This document shows, in pieces, positions 19,295 to 27,040 of a stretch of DNA of 31,070 nt. A model generated the notes under the pieces. That model had not been told where the DNA came from and did not search any database. It was given only the letters and a program-made list of their open reading frames with translations. The position numbers and the translations under genes were made by a program. Source of the stretch: Streptomyces tsukubensis (GTDB lineage Bacteria; Actinomycetota; Actinomycetes; Streptomycetales; Streptomycetaceae); NCBI RefSeq assembly GCF_003932715.1, contig NZ_CP020702.1, forward strand, positions 1 through 31,070, in the 5' to 3' direction. Every line of letters starts with the position of its first letter. Position 1 is the stretch's first letter.

Positions 19295-20005
19295 TCAGGT
19301 GCTGCTGCGGTGGCACACACCGCACGGGATCTTGACCTCGGAGGTCTTGCCCGTGGCCGCGTGGAGCCGGGTCGAGATAGTGACCTTGCCGCCCCGGCAG
19401 CCCTTCACCGTGCAGCGCCGGCGCTTCGGCTTCACGGTGGTGGTCGGCCCGGCCCCGCCGGTCTGCAAGGTCCAGGCCGTGCTGATCGCGGCGGCCTTCG
19501 CGGTGCTGACGGCCTCGCCCGCCCTGTCCTTCGCCGCGTCGGTGACGTCCTTGGCCTTGCCCTTCGCCGCCGCGGTGACCGCGTCGGTCTTCTCCTTCAC
19601 GTGGGCCGTGGCCGCCTGCTTCTTGGACCGGCCCCACGCCTTGGCGTCCTTGGTGACCTGCTCCTTGAGCACCTTCACCACGACCACCGCGTCGTCCAGG
19701 ACGAACCCGGGCTGCAGTTCGCCGGTGAGGGTGACACCGCGCCACTCGGCGGCGAAGGTGTCGCGGTCCTCGGCCTTGCGGCGGCCGGTGCGCGCGGCGA
19801 GGGCGGCGTCGACCAGGCCGTTGGTGATGACCGGGTGGTCGTCCCCCTTGCCGCACGAGAGGCAGGTGACGAAGGCCGGCCACACCTCGCGGAAGCCGCG
19901 CTTGAAGATCTCCAGGGAGTAGCCGCTGCCGCACTCGGCGCACAGCAGCGGCTGGCCGTTGACCTCGGCCAGGCCCTGGAGCTTGAGGTCGGGCTTCGGG
20001 ACCAT
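19295..20005 (-). CDS. protein with zinc ribbons at both ends, 236 aa
   Basis: Residues 20-53 hold CAECGSGY and CLSCGKGD, a four-Cys ribbon; residues 198-233 hold CTVKGC and CGVC, a second one. Between them is a long Ala/Lys-rich amphipathic helix (about 112-180: VKVLKEQVTKDAKAWGRSKKQ, then KEKTDAVTAAAKGKAKDVTDAAKDRAGEAVSTAK), like LEA or apolipoprotein repeats. Family not named. It is the last gene of the transfer operon, 1 bp after the TM protein gene, and may work with TraB at the membrane. Confidence 0.75.
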   Translation of the reverse strand: MVPKPDLKLQGLAEVNGQPLLCAECGSGYSLEIFKRGFREVWPAFVTCLSCGKGDDHPVITNGLVDAALAARTGRRKAEDRDTFAAEWRGVTLTGELQPGFVLDDAVVVVKVLKEQVTKDAKAWGRSKKQAATAHVKEKTDAVTAAAKGKAKDVTDAAKDRAGEAVSTAKAAAISTAWTLQTGGAGPTTTVKPKRRRCTVKGCRGGKVTISTRLHAATGKTSEVKIPCGVCHRSST

Positions 20006-20006
20006 C

Positions 20007-20210
20007 TCAGTGCTCCTTGGTCGCGGGGGTCCGGGACTGGGTGATGCTCGGGGCGGGGCTGGGGTGGTTCGGGCTGGGAGTGGCCGTGTCGTCGCATCCG
20101 CCCGCGAGGTAGAGGCCCAGGGCCAGGCCCGCGACGGCGGCGACGACCGCCTTGTTCTTCGCCCACCAGCTCGGGGGCAGTGGCTCGCTCAGCACGTACT
20201 TGACGCCCAT
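20007..20210 (-). CDS. small single-span membrane protein, 67 aa
   Basis: Starts at ATG 20210. A basic N-terminus (SWWAKNK) precedes one hydrophobic segment (AVVAAVAGLALGLYLAGG), then Cys and a Ser/Pro/Thr-rich tail. The LAGGC end of the segment recalls a lipobox but lacks the usual residue at -3. Its place after traB suggests a spread or transfer helper. Confidence 0.7.
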   Translation of the reverse strand: MGVKYVLSEPLPPSWWAKNKAVVAAVAGLALGLYLAGGCDDTATPSPNHPSPAPSITQSRTPATKEH

Positions 20211-20439
20211 CGGGAGTCGTCCTCCGTCGAATCGGGTTTGTCAGGGTTTGGGACCTGGATCGGTCCCGGATGGCGAGTGCGTTGATGCAGGTCAGAAGGG
20301 GTGAGGCTCCTGGACGGGACCCGGCCCGACCTGGACAGGGCGCGTCCAGGTCGAGGGGGTCGCTGTCCGGGACGACGGCCACCCGGTCCGGGGTGATACC
20401 AGGACATACCGGGCGGCCGTCCGGGGTGAATCCGGGTTC

Positions 20440-22722
20440 TCAGGCCGTGAGGCCGTACTTCGACTGCACCGTGCGCAGCAGCGCCGCGAGGGGGAAGCCG
20501 TTGAGCGCGGACGTGCTGTCGGCCCAGGCGCGCTTCTTCTTCTCCTCGGCCTCGCGCACCACCAGGCGACCGAGCTTCTCGGGGGTGATCTCGATCCCGG
20601 CCGCCTTGAGCGCGTCGACCAGGACGCTGCCCGGGAGCCAGTCGACCTCGCCCGCGGCGTCGTCCTCCTTGGCCGCCTGGTCGTAGGCGTTGAAGACGTC
20701 GACCAGGACCGCGAGGACGTCGGCGTCGGCCTCGCCCTTCTCCCGGAGCTGGTCGGCGAGGGTCTTCGGTCCGTCCGGCAGAGTGCCGGCCGCGTCCCGC
20801 AGGTCGTACGCGCGCTTGCAGAGCAGCTCGACCTCGTCGTCGCTGTAGTAGTCGGCCCGGACCAGGGTCGGGTTGGACCCTTCGGCCCAGAGCAGACCGG
20901 CGCCGCGCATCTCGGGCTCGATGGTCTTCGCCGAGTACCCGGCCGCCGCGGCTCCCTTGCCGAGGATCGTGTCGGACGCCTCGGGGGTGGTGCACCGCAG
21001 CGCCCACCGGATGGACAGCAGGTCGCGCAGGCTGGTGTCGACCACGTCGGAGCCGGGCTTCTGGGTGGCGCAGAAGGTCACGATGCCCGCCGCGCGGCCC
21101 CGGGAGACCAGGTTGCGCAGGAGCTTGGTGATCTTCTTCCCGAACTCGTCGTCCGTCGTGTAGAACATCAACTCGTCCACCCACAGCAGCTTCTGGCGCA
21201 GCAGCGGGTATTTGTTCGCCAATTCCTCGGTGACCTTGCGCTTGCCCAGCTTCTTGAGCAGGGCATATCGCGCCTTCATGTCCGCGACGGCCGCCTTGAG
21301 CATCTCGTAAAACGCCTCGGGATCGGCGTCGCCCTCGAAGTACTCGCACAGCTCGGCGAACGGCTCCAGGTCGCCGCCGGCCTTTCCGTCCGCGAGCCAG
21401 AGAATGACGCGCGGGTCGAGGGCGGCGGCCAGCAGGATCACGTTGCCGGACGCGCTCTTACCCGCGCCGGGCTCGCCGCCGACCAGGCCGGAACGCTCGA
21501 CCACGGAGATGGAAATCGGCAGGCCGCGCACGTCGGGTCCGACCGCGATTCGGCCCCAGAAGTTGGTGGCGGCCTCCAGCGCGAGCAGCGGGCCCGGGTC
21601 CGCCTTCTCGGTGAACGGCAGTTGCTTGGCGACGTAGATTTCCAGGCGACCGGAGCGGGCGCCCTTCCCCTTCGTCTTCACCATGTTGACCTGCGCGTCA
21701 TCGACTCCGAGCGCCGAGGCGATTTCGGAAATGGCGCGCATTGCCTTCCTCGCGGGAATTCCCGGGGGCAGGTCAATAACCGCCGACCAGGCGCCGCGCG
21801 CGTCCAGCATCGGCATCTGGACCATGTGCAGCGACTCGTCCGAGCCGATCACCTTGGCGTGGCGGAACACCTCGTCCAGCATCGGGGCGCTCATCGGGTC
21901 GCCGTCGCCGAGGGAACGCCAGTCGGCGGACCAGTCGGTCTCCTCGGTGACCAGGTGGCGGCCCGCGAACGCACCGCCGCTGAAGGTGGCGAGCAGACCG
22001 GCGGACGCGCCGAACGCTCCGGCCTCCACGTAGCCGCCGGTGATCGCGGCCAGCGGGGGGCCGTACGCCGCGCCGGCGCGCAGGGCCCGCAGCTTCCGGC
22101 GGTAGCTCTTGGCCTTCTTGTGGGCAGCGACGGCCTGCATGGCGACCGTCTGGGTGCGGTCGGCCTCCCGGAGGGCGACCTCCTTCTTGTTCTTCATCAG
22201 GGCCGGGGTGAAGCGGGCGGTCTTGGCCGCACCGCGGGCCTCCTTCGCGGCGACGTACGCCTGGTGGGCAAGCGCCTGGGTCTGGATGCCCTCGAAGCCG
22301 GTGACCCAGTCCTGCACCCGGCGCGACCCGCGCTTGAACTGCGCGGCGTGGCCCCGGTCGGTGCGCTGGCGGCGGACCCAGCGGCGGTAGGCCCGCAGGC
22401 GGGAGCGGTACAGGACGCCGGAGTACATGGCCCAGCCCTCGGGCGTCTTGGCCCAGGCCGGGATGAGCGGGCGGTCGTCGAACGCGTCGAGGTCGAGGTC
22501 GGTCGGCTTCTCCAGCTCGGCGGGCGCCGGGGTGACCGTGCCCTCCAGGACCCGGCGGGCCGACTCGACCACGGCCGCGCGGTCGGTGGCCTCGGTCTTG
22601 CCACCCAAAGCGGGGGCGGCGTCGGCCGGGCTGCTGTCCGTGGCCGGCCCCGCGCCGTGGACGTAGGTGATGGTGGCCAGGTCCGTACGGTCCGGGTTCG
22701 GGGTGGTCGGCTGTTCCGTCAT
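20440..22722 (-). CDS. traB: FtsK/SpoIIIE-type conjugal DNA translocase (TraB)
   Basis: A 760-residue protein from ATG 22722 with AAGGAG upstream. The N-terminal 200 residues are charged and helical, with a hydrophobic pair near 215-250 (AYGPPLAAITGGYVEAGAFGAS, then LLATFSGGAFAG). The motor domain has Walker A GGEPGAGKS at about 413-421, Walker B KLLWVDELMFY near 511-521 and an ATQKPGSDVVDTSLRDLL block typical of FtsK/SpoIIIE. The C-terminus (ALNGFPLAALLRTVQSKYG) may be the DNA-reading winged helix. In Streptomyces this protein alone moves double-stranded plasmid DNA between hyphae after binding 8-bp repeats at clt. The GGGACGC(A/T) cluster at 30.2-30.8 kb is a candidate target. Confidence 0.9.
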   Translation of the reverse strand: MTEQPTTPNPDRTDLATITYVHGAGPATDSSPADAAPALGGKTEATDRAAVVESARRVLEGTVTPAPAELEKPTDLDLDAFDDRPLIPAWAKTPEGWAMYSGVLYRSRLRAYRRWVRRQRTDRGHAAQFKRGSRRVQDWVTGFEGIQTQALAHQAYVAAKEARGAAKTARFTPALMKNKKEVALREADRTQTVAMQAVAAHKKAKSYRRKLRALRAGAAYGPPLAAITGGYVEAGAFGASAGLLATFSGGAFAGRHLVTEETDWSADWRSLGDGDPMSAPMLDEVFRHAKVIGSDESLHMVQMPMLDARGAWSAVIDLPPGIPARKAMRAISEIASALGVDDAQVNMVKTKGKGARSGRLEIYVAKQLPFTEKADPGPLLALEAATNFWGRIAVGPDVRGLPISISVVERSGLVGGEPGAGKSASGNVILLAAALDPRVILWLADGKAGGDLEPFAELCEYFEGDADPEAFYEMLKAAVADMKARYALLKKLGKRKVTEELANKYPLLRQKLLWVDELMFYTTDDEFGKKITKLLRNLVSRGRAAGIVTFCATQKPGSDVVDTSLRDLLSIRWALRCTTPEASDTILGKGAAAAGYSAKTIEPEMRGAGLLWAEGSNPTLVRADYYSDDEVELLCKRAYDLRDAAGTLPDGPKTLADQLREKGEADADVLAVLVDVFNAYDQAAKEDDAAGEVDWLPGSVLVDALKAAGIEITPEKLGRLVVREAEEKKKRAWADSTSALNGFPLAALLRTVQSKYGLTA

Positions 22723-22746
22723 GCTGGTGCTTCTCCTTCGGGAGGA

Positions 22747-22793
22747 GCGGGGACCTGGCGGTCGCTGTAGGAGGTGGAACGCCAGGTCCCCGC
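22747..22793 (-). promoter_or_regulatory. hairpin in the traB leader
   Basis: GCGGGGACCTGGCG (22747-22760) and its perfect complement (22780-22793) flank a 19-nt loop. It lies between the zinc-protein gene and traB. On the mRNA the loop carries CCACCTCCT, an anti-Shine-Dalgarno-like sequence, ahead of the traB AAGGAG. It may attenuate or tune TraB production, which is toxic in excess in related plasmids. Confidence 0.6.
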
Positions 22794-22808
22794 GCTTTCG
22801 GGGGTGGG

Positions 22809-23192
22809 TCAGGCGGCGGCGGTGAAGCCGTCCGCGCACGGGGCGCAGGCTTTGAGCGAGGTGGCGATGCAGTACGGCTTGACCTCGCCGCACTCGGGGC
22901 AGGTCCTCCGGGCCCGCATCGCCGCCGCGAGGGAGGCGATCTGGCCGGGGGAGCGGGGCTTGGGCGGGGTCGCCCGGTCGATCGGGTAGAGGCGGGCGAA
23001 CCGCGGCACACCCGGCGTCGTCGTCTTGTTGCTGAACCACATGACCTGCGCGACTGCCGGGCCCCGGGGCCGGAGCCCCTTCGCCACGAGCTGGTCGCGG
23101 GTCGCCAGGCCCTCGGGGGCCAGCTTCCAGAGGTACGTCGGCACGTCGTGCCGCTCCCCCTCCGGGTCCCAGAGATCAGCGAGGCGACCCAT
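22809..23192 (-). CDS. RRQRL-motif-type zinc-binding protein
   Basis: A 127-residue protein from ATG 23192. It shows the pattern of the Streptomyces family with this label: VPTYLWKLAPEGLATRDQLVAKGLRP, then AQVMWFSN, LYPIDRATPPKP, and the zinc ribbon CPEC...CAPCADG at the C-terminus (about 96-119). The usual RRQL is TRDQL here. The family is regularly found beside traB in actinomycete conjugative elements; its role is unknown. Its N-terminal layout is shared with the 318-aa protein at 2941-3897. Confidence 0.85.
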   Translation of the reverse strand: MGRLADLWDPEGERHDVPTYLWKLAPEGLATRDQLVAKGLRPRGPAVAQVMWFSNKTTTPGVPRFARLYPIDRATPPKPRSPGQIASLAAAMRARRTCPECGEVKPYCIATSLKACAPCADGFTAAA

Positions 23193-23195
23193 GAC

Positions 23196-24596
23196 TCAGG
23201 CCCCCAGCGCGGCGGTGTCGTCGCCGCCGTCGATCAGCCGGAGCTTGCGCTCGGCGACGACCAGGTCCCGCAGCCGCCGGGCGTCGTCCCGGCGGATGCC
23301 CAGACGCTTCGACAGAGCGGCGGCGGAGATCTGGTTGCCCTCCGCCACAAGCTCGGCGGCGGCCTTCAGCCCGTCCGGCACGAGGGTCTTCAGCTCCTCG
23401 TCCGTCCGGCCCCGGCGACTGTTCCCGCTGGCGTCATCGCCATCGTTCCCAGAAGCCTTCCCGCTGCCCTTCTCGCTGGCTTTCTCGCTTGCGCCTTCAG
23501 GGGCGTACACCCCAATTCCCGCAAGGGCTGTAGCGCCCTGAGAGGGCCGCCGGAGAGCGGGCAGCGGGAGGGTCGGACCGAGGGTCGGGATGCCCTCGGA
23601 GAGACGGTGCGGAAGCGGGTTGTAGAGACTGGCGAGCATCCCCGCACGGACCAGTTCGGGGCGGACGTGCTCACCCAGCTCGAAGGCCGCACCGAGCTGG
23701 ACCCGGGCGTCGGTGGCCGCCGCGTACACCTCGGCGGACAGCCCCGGCTCGGCACCCTTCTTGATCCGCCACGCAGTGCCGAACGCCTCCTCATCGGAGA
23801 TCGCCTCGAAGGGCAGAGCCGACAGCAGCCGGTCGGCCTCCTCGGCAATGTCCTTGTGGTGCTTGCGGCGGGCCTTGAGGTGCTTGCGCCGGGCCTTCTC
23901 CTGGCGGCGCTCCTCGTGGGTCTTGCCGTGCGACCCGTGGGTCTTCATGTCCCACAGGTAGATCGCGACGATGGACGACCCGGCAAACACCCAGGCGACC
24001 CAGGCGTGCTCGGGCAGCGCCTCGGCCCAGTGCCAGTACTGCACCGCCGCCGCGAGGAACGCGGTCACCCACGTAGCGATCCGGTACTTCCCCGCCGGCC
24101 TTCCCGCGTCCTCGGCCGCCTTGCCCATGAAGGTCAGGGCCCAGGCCGTGCCCTCCAGCATCGCCGAGAGCAGCGCGGCCAGGAGGACGAACACCCCGGC
24201 GCCCGCGAGCGAGACGACCTGGGAGATGACGGCCGGGACGATCGAGCAGACCATCACGAAGCCCACGAAGGCCGTGACGGGGTTCTTGTTCAGCCAGCCG
24301 GTCAGCTTGCCGAACCGGGCCCGGCGGGCGGCACGCTTGCGGTCCTTCTCCTGCTGGCGGACCCGGCGGTCGGCCTGCTCCTGGCGGCGCTTGGCGTCGG
24401 CGTCCTTGCGGGCCTTCTCGTCGGCGGCCTCCTTGTCGAGGCGCTTCTGCTCACCAACGAGCCGGGCCTCCTCGCGCTTGGCCTCCAGCTCCAGGCGGCG
24501 GTCCTCGCGGGCCTGCGCGGCTCGGACTTCGGCGTTCTTCCGGGACTGCTCAGCCTGGGCCGCGGCGTCGGCGCGGCGCTCCTCGCGGTAGCTCAT
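23196..24596 (-). CDS. DUF2637-type membrane protein with coiled coil and C-terminal HTH
   Basis: A 466-residue protein. Residues 1-95 form a highly charged coiled coil (REERRADAAAQAEQSRKN onward). About 105-215 contain four hydrophobic segments (TAFVGFVMVCSIVPAVISQVV, GAGVFVLLAALLSAMLEGTAW, IATWVTAFLAAAVQYWHW, AWVAWVFAGSSIVAIYL). Residues 367-396 are the period-4 low-complexity stretch (ASEKASEKGSGKASGN) encoded by a 12-bp array, and 400-456 a winged-HTH-like domain. The membrane core matches DUF2637 proteins of Streptomyces transfer regions. A membrane anchor with a DNA-binding tail would suit a partner of TraB. It overlaps the upstream gene by ATGA. Confidence 0.82.
   Translation of the reverse strand: MSYREERRADAAAQAEQSRKNAEVRAAQAREDRRLELEAKREEARLVGEQKRLDKEAADEKARKDADAKRRQEQADRRVRQQEKDRKRAARRARFGKLTGWLNKNPVTAFVGFVMVCSIVPAVISQVVSLAGAGVFVLLAALLSAMLEGTAWALTFMGKAAEDAGRPAGKYRIATWVTAFLAAAVQYWHWAEALPEHAWVAWVFAGSSIVAIYLWDMKTHGSHGKTHEERRQEKARRKHLKARRKHHKDIAEEADRLLSALPFEAISDEEAFGTAWRIKKGAEPGLSAEVYAAATDARVQLGAAFELGEHVRPELVRAGMLASLYNPLPHRLSEGIPTLGPTLPLPALRRPSQGATALAGIGVYAPEGASEKASEKGSGKASGNDGDDASGNSRRGRTDEELKTLVPDGLKAAAELVAEGNQISAAALSKRLGIRRDDARRLRDLVVAERKLRLIDGGDDTAALGA
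23421..23492 (-). repeat. 12-bp array I (6 units) inside the DUF2637-type gene
   Basis: GTTCCCGCTGGC, GTCATCGCCATC, GTTCCCAGAAGC, CTTCCCGCTGCC, CTTCTCGCTGGC and TTTCTCGCTTGC. In coding sense GCAAGCGAGAAA and similar, encoding Ala-Ser-Glu-Lys, Gly-Ser-Gly-Lys and Ala-Ser-Gly-Asn. It is the same DNA unit as in the leaders. Confidence 0.75.
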
Positions 24597-24838
24597 CGGG
24601 TACCTCCAGCGGCCGGGCCAGCGAGCCCGGACAGCACGGTCGCCATCTCGGTGCGGAGTCGGGGGGAGACAGGGCGGATGCGCACGCGCCGGGCGAAGGA
24701 GTCGCCGCCGGCGGCCGTCGCGCGGGCCACCATCTCGGTGATGACGCTGACCAGGGCGGCCACACCGGCGATCAAGCCGAGGACCATCTCCAGCACGGTC
24801 AGCAGGAACAGGGCGAGGTGGGCGAGGGCGCGCTTCAT
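24593..24838 (-). CDS. small membrane protein (Spd-like), 81 aa
   Basis: Starts at ATG 24838 (overlaps the upstream stop). One long hydrophobic stretch (HLALFLLTVLEMVLGLIAG, then VAALVSVITEMVA; residues 6-38) probably spans the membrane once or as a hairpin. The basic tail is RRVRIRPVSPRLRTEM. A typical size and place for a spread protein in the transfer operon; no named family. Confidence 0.7.
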   Translation of the reverse strand: MKRALAHLALFLLTVLEMVLGLIAGVAALVSVITEMVARATAAGGDSFARRVRIRPVSPRLRTEMATVLSGLAGPAAGGTR

Positions 24839-25329
24839 GCCGCCACCCCCGTCTGGACCTCGTCGCGGACCAGGCGCAGGACCGTGCGGACGGCGCGGCG
24901 CTCGGCGCGGGGCTGACGGGCGCGGGTGACGGCGGCGGCCGGGTTCGGCCTGCCCACCGAGGCGAGCACCTCGTACGAGTCGAAGTCGGCGGCGGTCCAG
25001 TCGGCGGTGAAGTCGTCGTCCTCGAAGCCGAGGGCGTCGTCGGCGGTCTCCAGCTCGACGGCCAGGACGGCGGGGGCGGCGGTCGTCCGGCGGCGCAGCT
25101 CCCTCGGCATCCGGCGGAGCAGGGCCCGGTAGTACGCGGCGTCCTCGCGGTCGGTGTCGTTCTCGACCTTGAAGTCGCTCATGAAGGACGTCAGCGCGTC
25201 CCGGCTGGCGAGTCCGCCGGCGGTGAAGTCCAGCTCTTCCAGCTCCAGCGGCTCGGGGGAGAACCCGTTCGCGGCCTCGATGAACTCAGCCTCGGTAACG
25301 ATCCGCTGTCCGTTGACGATGGTGCGCAT
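24835..25329 (-). CDS. hypothetical protein, first gene of the transfer operon
   Basis: A 164-residue protein from ATG 25329 with GAGAGGAG upstream. The N-terminal half is acidic (MRTIVNGQRIVTEAEFIEAANG, LELEELDF); the middle carries YYRALLRRMPRELRRR and an acidic FEDDDFTADW, and the C-terminus is basic (RQPRAERRAVRTVLRLVRDEV). No membrane segment. Not recognised; its stop overlaps the next start (ATGA). Confidence 0.7.
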   Translation of the reverse strand: MRTIVNGQRIVTEAEFIEAANGFSPEPLELEELDFTAGGLASRDALTSFMSDFKVENDTDREDAAYYRALLRRMPRELRRRTTAAPAVLAVELETADDALGFEDDDFTADWTAADFDSYEVLASVGRPNPAAAVTRARQPRAERRAVRTVLRLVRDEVQTGVAA

Positions 25330-25362
25330 GGGTCGTGCTCCTCTCGATGGAACGGCCCGAGT

Positions 25363-25395
25363 GGCCCCGATTGCCGCCCTACGGCGCTCGGGGCC
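25363..25395. terminator. hairpin between the transfer operon and gntR
   Basis: GGCCCCGA and TCGGGGCC form a perfect 8-bp stem with an inner GCCG/CGGC pairing. In the + direction it is followed by CCGTTTTA. It may isolate the divergent transfer and gntR transcription units, or form an attenuator in the transfer leader. Confidence 0.55.
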
Positions 25396-25463
25396 ACGCC
25401 CGTTTTAGGCATGGCTGTGACCCGGGTACGAACGGCATACCGGGCCCTTCGCCGCTTTCCGCT

Positions 25464-25629
25464 GAACTAGTTCTGCGGTGCGACGTGACGATTAAGACAC
25501 CCTCCGCAGCCGGTGTCAATAGAACTAGTTCAGCGAGTCGCCAAGATCTATCCCTGAACTAGTTCTAGGGTTCCAAACGACACGCCGCCAAGGTATGGTC
25601 TGGCCTGGCTGTCCAGACAGAACTAGTTC
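25464..25629 (+). promoter_or_regulatory. four GAACTAGTTC operators upstream of gntR
   Basis: The 10-bp palindrome GAACTAGTTC occurs exactly at 25464, 25522, 25556 and 25620, usually extended to CTGAACTAGTTCTG. The steps are 58, 34 and 64 bp. The cluster lies between the divergent transfer operon (start 25329) and gntR (start 25672), which suits a GntR/HutC dimer autoregulating itself and repressing transfer, as KorSA-type proteins do in Streptomyces plasmids. Confidence 0.88.
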
Positions 25630-25671
25630 TGACAGACTGGGGTACGCGCAATCACACATGAGGGAGCAGGC

Positions 25672-26448
25672 GTGGAGGAGAGCAAGGTCCCGAAGGTTCA
25701 GCGGCTGGCCGCTGAGCTTCGAGACAAGATCCGACGGGGCGTATATCCGCCCGGGTCCCCCCTGCCGAAGGTCCGCGACCTACAAGAGGCCGAAGGTGTC
25801 GCCTTCCAGACGGCCCGGGATGTGTACAAGGTCCTGGAAGACGAGGGCCTGATCTTCTCCCGGCGAGGAGAGGGCACCTTCGTCTCCCCGATCCTCGGCA
25901 AGATCCATCGCGACGGGACCGGCCGGTACATCAAGGCTGCCCGCGAGGAGGACGGAGCCCGCGGCGCGTTCGCGAGCGAGATCGCCCGCCTGGGCATGAC
26001 GCCGTACTCCGAGACCGTGATCGCCCGGCTCAAGCCTCCGGCCAGGATCGCCAAGATCCTGGGCACACACCACGCCGCGAAGGTCTTGGTCCGCGCGCGC
26101 ACCATGCGTGCGAACCAGTCCGTCGTACAGGTCGCCACCTCGTACTTCCCCGGAGACATCGCCTTCGGGACCCAGCTCGAAGAGCAGGACACAGGTGAGG
26201 GCGGCAGCAAGTCCCGCCTCGCGGACGCCGGCCACGCTCAGCGGCGGATTCGCGAAGAGGTCGACGTCCGCCCTCCGACCAAGGAGGAGGCAGAGGCCCT
26301 CAACATCCCGACCTCTCGCTCGGTCTACGAGATCACTCACATCGGCCTGACCGCCGAGGGGCGAGCTGTCGAGGTCTGCATCCACGTCCTGCCCACCACC
26401 CTGTGGTCGCTCAGCTACGAGTGGCCCATCGACCAGCCCGAAACCTGA
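25672..26448 (+). CDS. GntR/HutC-family repressor with UTRA domain
   Basis: A 258-residue protein from GTG 25672. Residues 8-70 are the GntR winged helix (VQRLAAELRDKIRRGVYPPGS, LPKVRDLQEAEGVAFQTARD, VYKVLEDEGLIFSRRGEGTFV). Residues about 95-250 form the UTRA ligand domain (FASEIARLGMTPYSETV, VLVRARTMRANQSVVQVATSY, YEITHIGLTAEGRAVEVCIHVLP). This is the layout of KorSA/KorA-type plasmid regulators that repress transfer and their own gene. Four GAACTAGTTC palindromes upstream are the likely sites. The effector is unknown. Confidence 0.9.
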   Translation: MEESKVPKVQRLAAELRDKIRRGVYPPGSPLPKVRDLQEAEGVAFQTARDVYKVLEDEGLIFSRRGEGTFVSPILGKIHRDGTGRYIKAAREEDGARGAFASEIARLGMTPYSETVIARLKPPARIAKILGTHHAAKVLVRARTMRANQSVVQVATSYFPGDIAFGTQLEEQDTGEGGSKSRLADAGHAQRRIREEVDVRPPTKEEAEALNIPTSRSVYEITHIGLTAEGRAVEVCIHVLPTTLWSLSYEWPIDQPET

Positions 26449-26460
26449 GAGGACCCCACC

Positions 26461-27009
26461 TTGAGCACCAAGAACGCGATCGTCCGTGACGCGACCGAGC
26501 GGTACCTGAAGGAGCGTCGGGAGTCCGGCGAGAGCCGCGGCGCCTTCGAGACCGAGATCAAGCGGCTCGGCGGTACTCCTCGCGTCGAAACCCAGGTTCG
26601 TCGGGGCTCTGCCCCGGTGGAGGTCGCCTCCATCCTGGGGATCACGGAGGCCGAAGAGACCGTGGTCCGCGCCCGCCACATGTACAACGGCGACCAGCTC
26701 GTCCAGCTCGCCGACTCGTACGTGCCGCTGGACGTAGCCGAGGCTGCGGGCATCGAGAACCCCGACCCGGGCCGGGGCGGCATCATCAGCCGGATGGCAG
26801 AGGCCGGGTTCGCCCAGACCGAGATCATCGAAGAGGTCGTGCAGTACCCGGCCACCCAGGTCGAGGCCGACGCCTTCGGTGTGGAGGTTGGGAGTCTGCT
26901 CATGCAGATCACGCACATCGGCCATGCGGCAGACGGACGGGCCGTCGAGGTGACCGTTCACAAGCCGGGACCCGGCTGGGTGCTCCGCTTCAGCACTCCC
27001 CTGAGCTGA
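26461..27009 (+). CDS. UTRA-only paralogue of the GntR protein, no DNA-binding domain
   Basis: A 182-residue protein from TTG 26461, 12 bp after gntR. It aligns with residues about 80-255 of that protein: RYLKERRESGESRGAFETEIKRLGG against RYIKAAREEDGARGAFASEIARLGM; VVRARHMYNGDQLVQLADSY against LVRARTMRANQSVVQVATSY; and MQITHIGHAADGRAVEVTVH against YEITHIGLTAEGRAVEVCIH. No HTH precedes it; the start sits directly in the linker homologue. It could form heterodimers that weaken the repressor, or buffer its ligand. The blocks are intact, so it is not an obvious pseudogene. Confidence 0.88.
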   Translation: MSTKNAIVRDATERYLKERRESGESRGAFETEIKRLGGTPRVETQVRRGSAPVEVASILGITEAEETVVRARHMYNGDQLVQLADSYVPLDVAEAAGIENPDPGRGGIISRMAEAGFAQTEIIEEVVQYPATQVEADAFGVEVGSLLMQITHIGHAADGRAVEVTVHKPGPGWVLRFSTPLS

Positions 27010-27014
27010 CTCCC

Positions 27015-27040
27015 GTGGGGCCCGGAACCCCGGGCCCCAC
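27015..27040. terminator. terminator after the GntR pair
   Basis: GTGGGGCCCGG and CCGGGCCCCAC form a perfect 11-bp stem with loop AACC, 6 bp after the stop of the UTRA-only gene. Confidence 0.85.
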
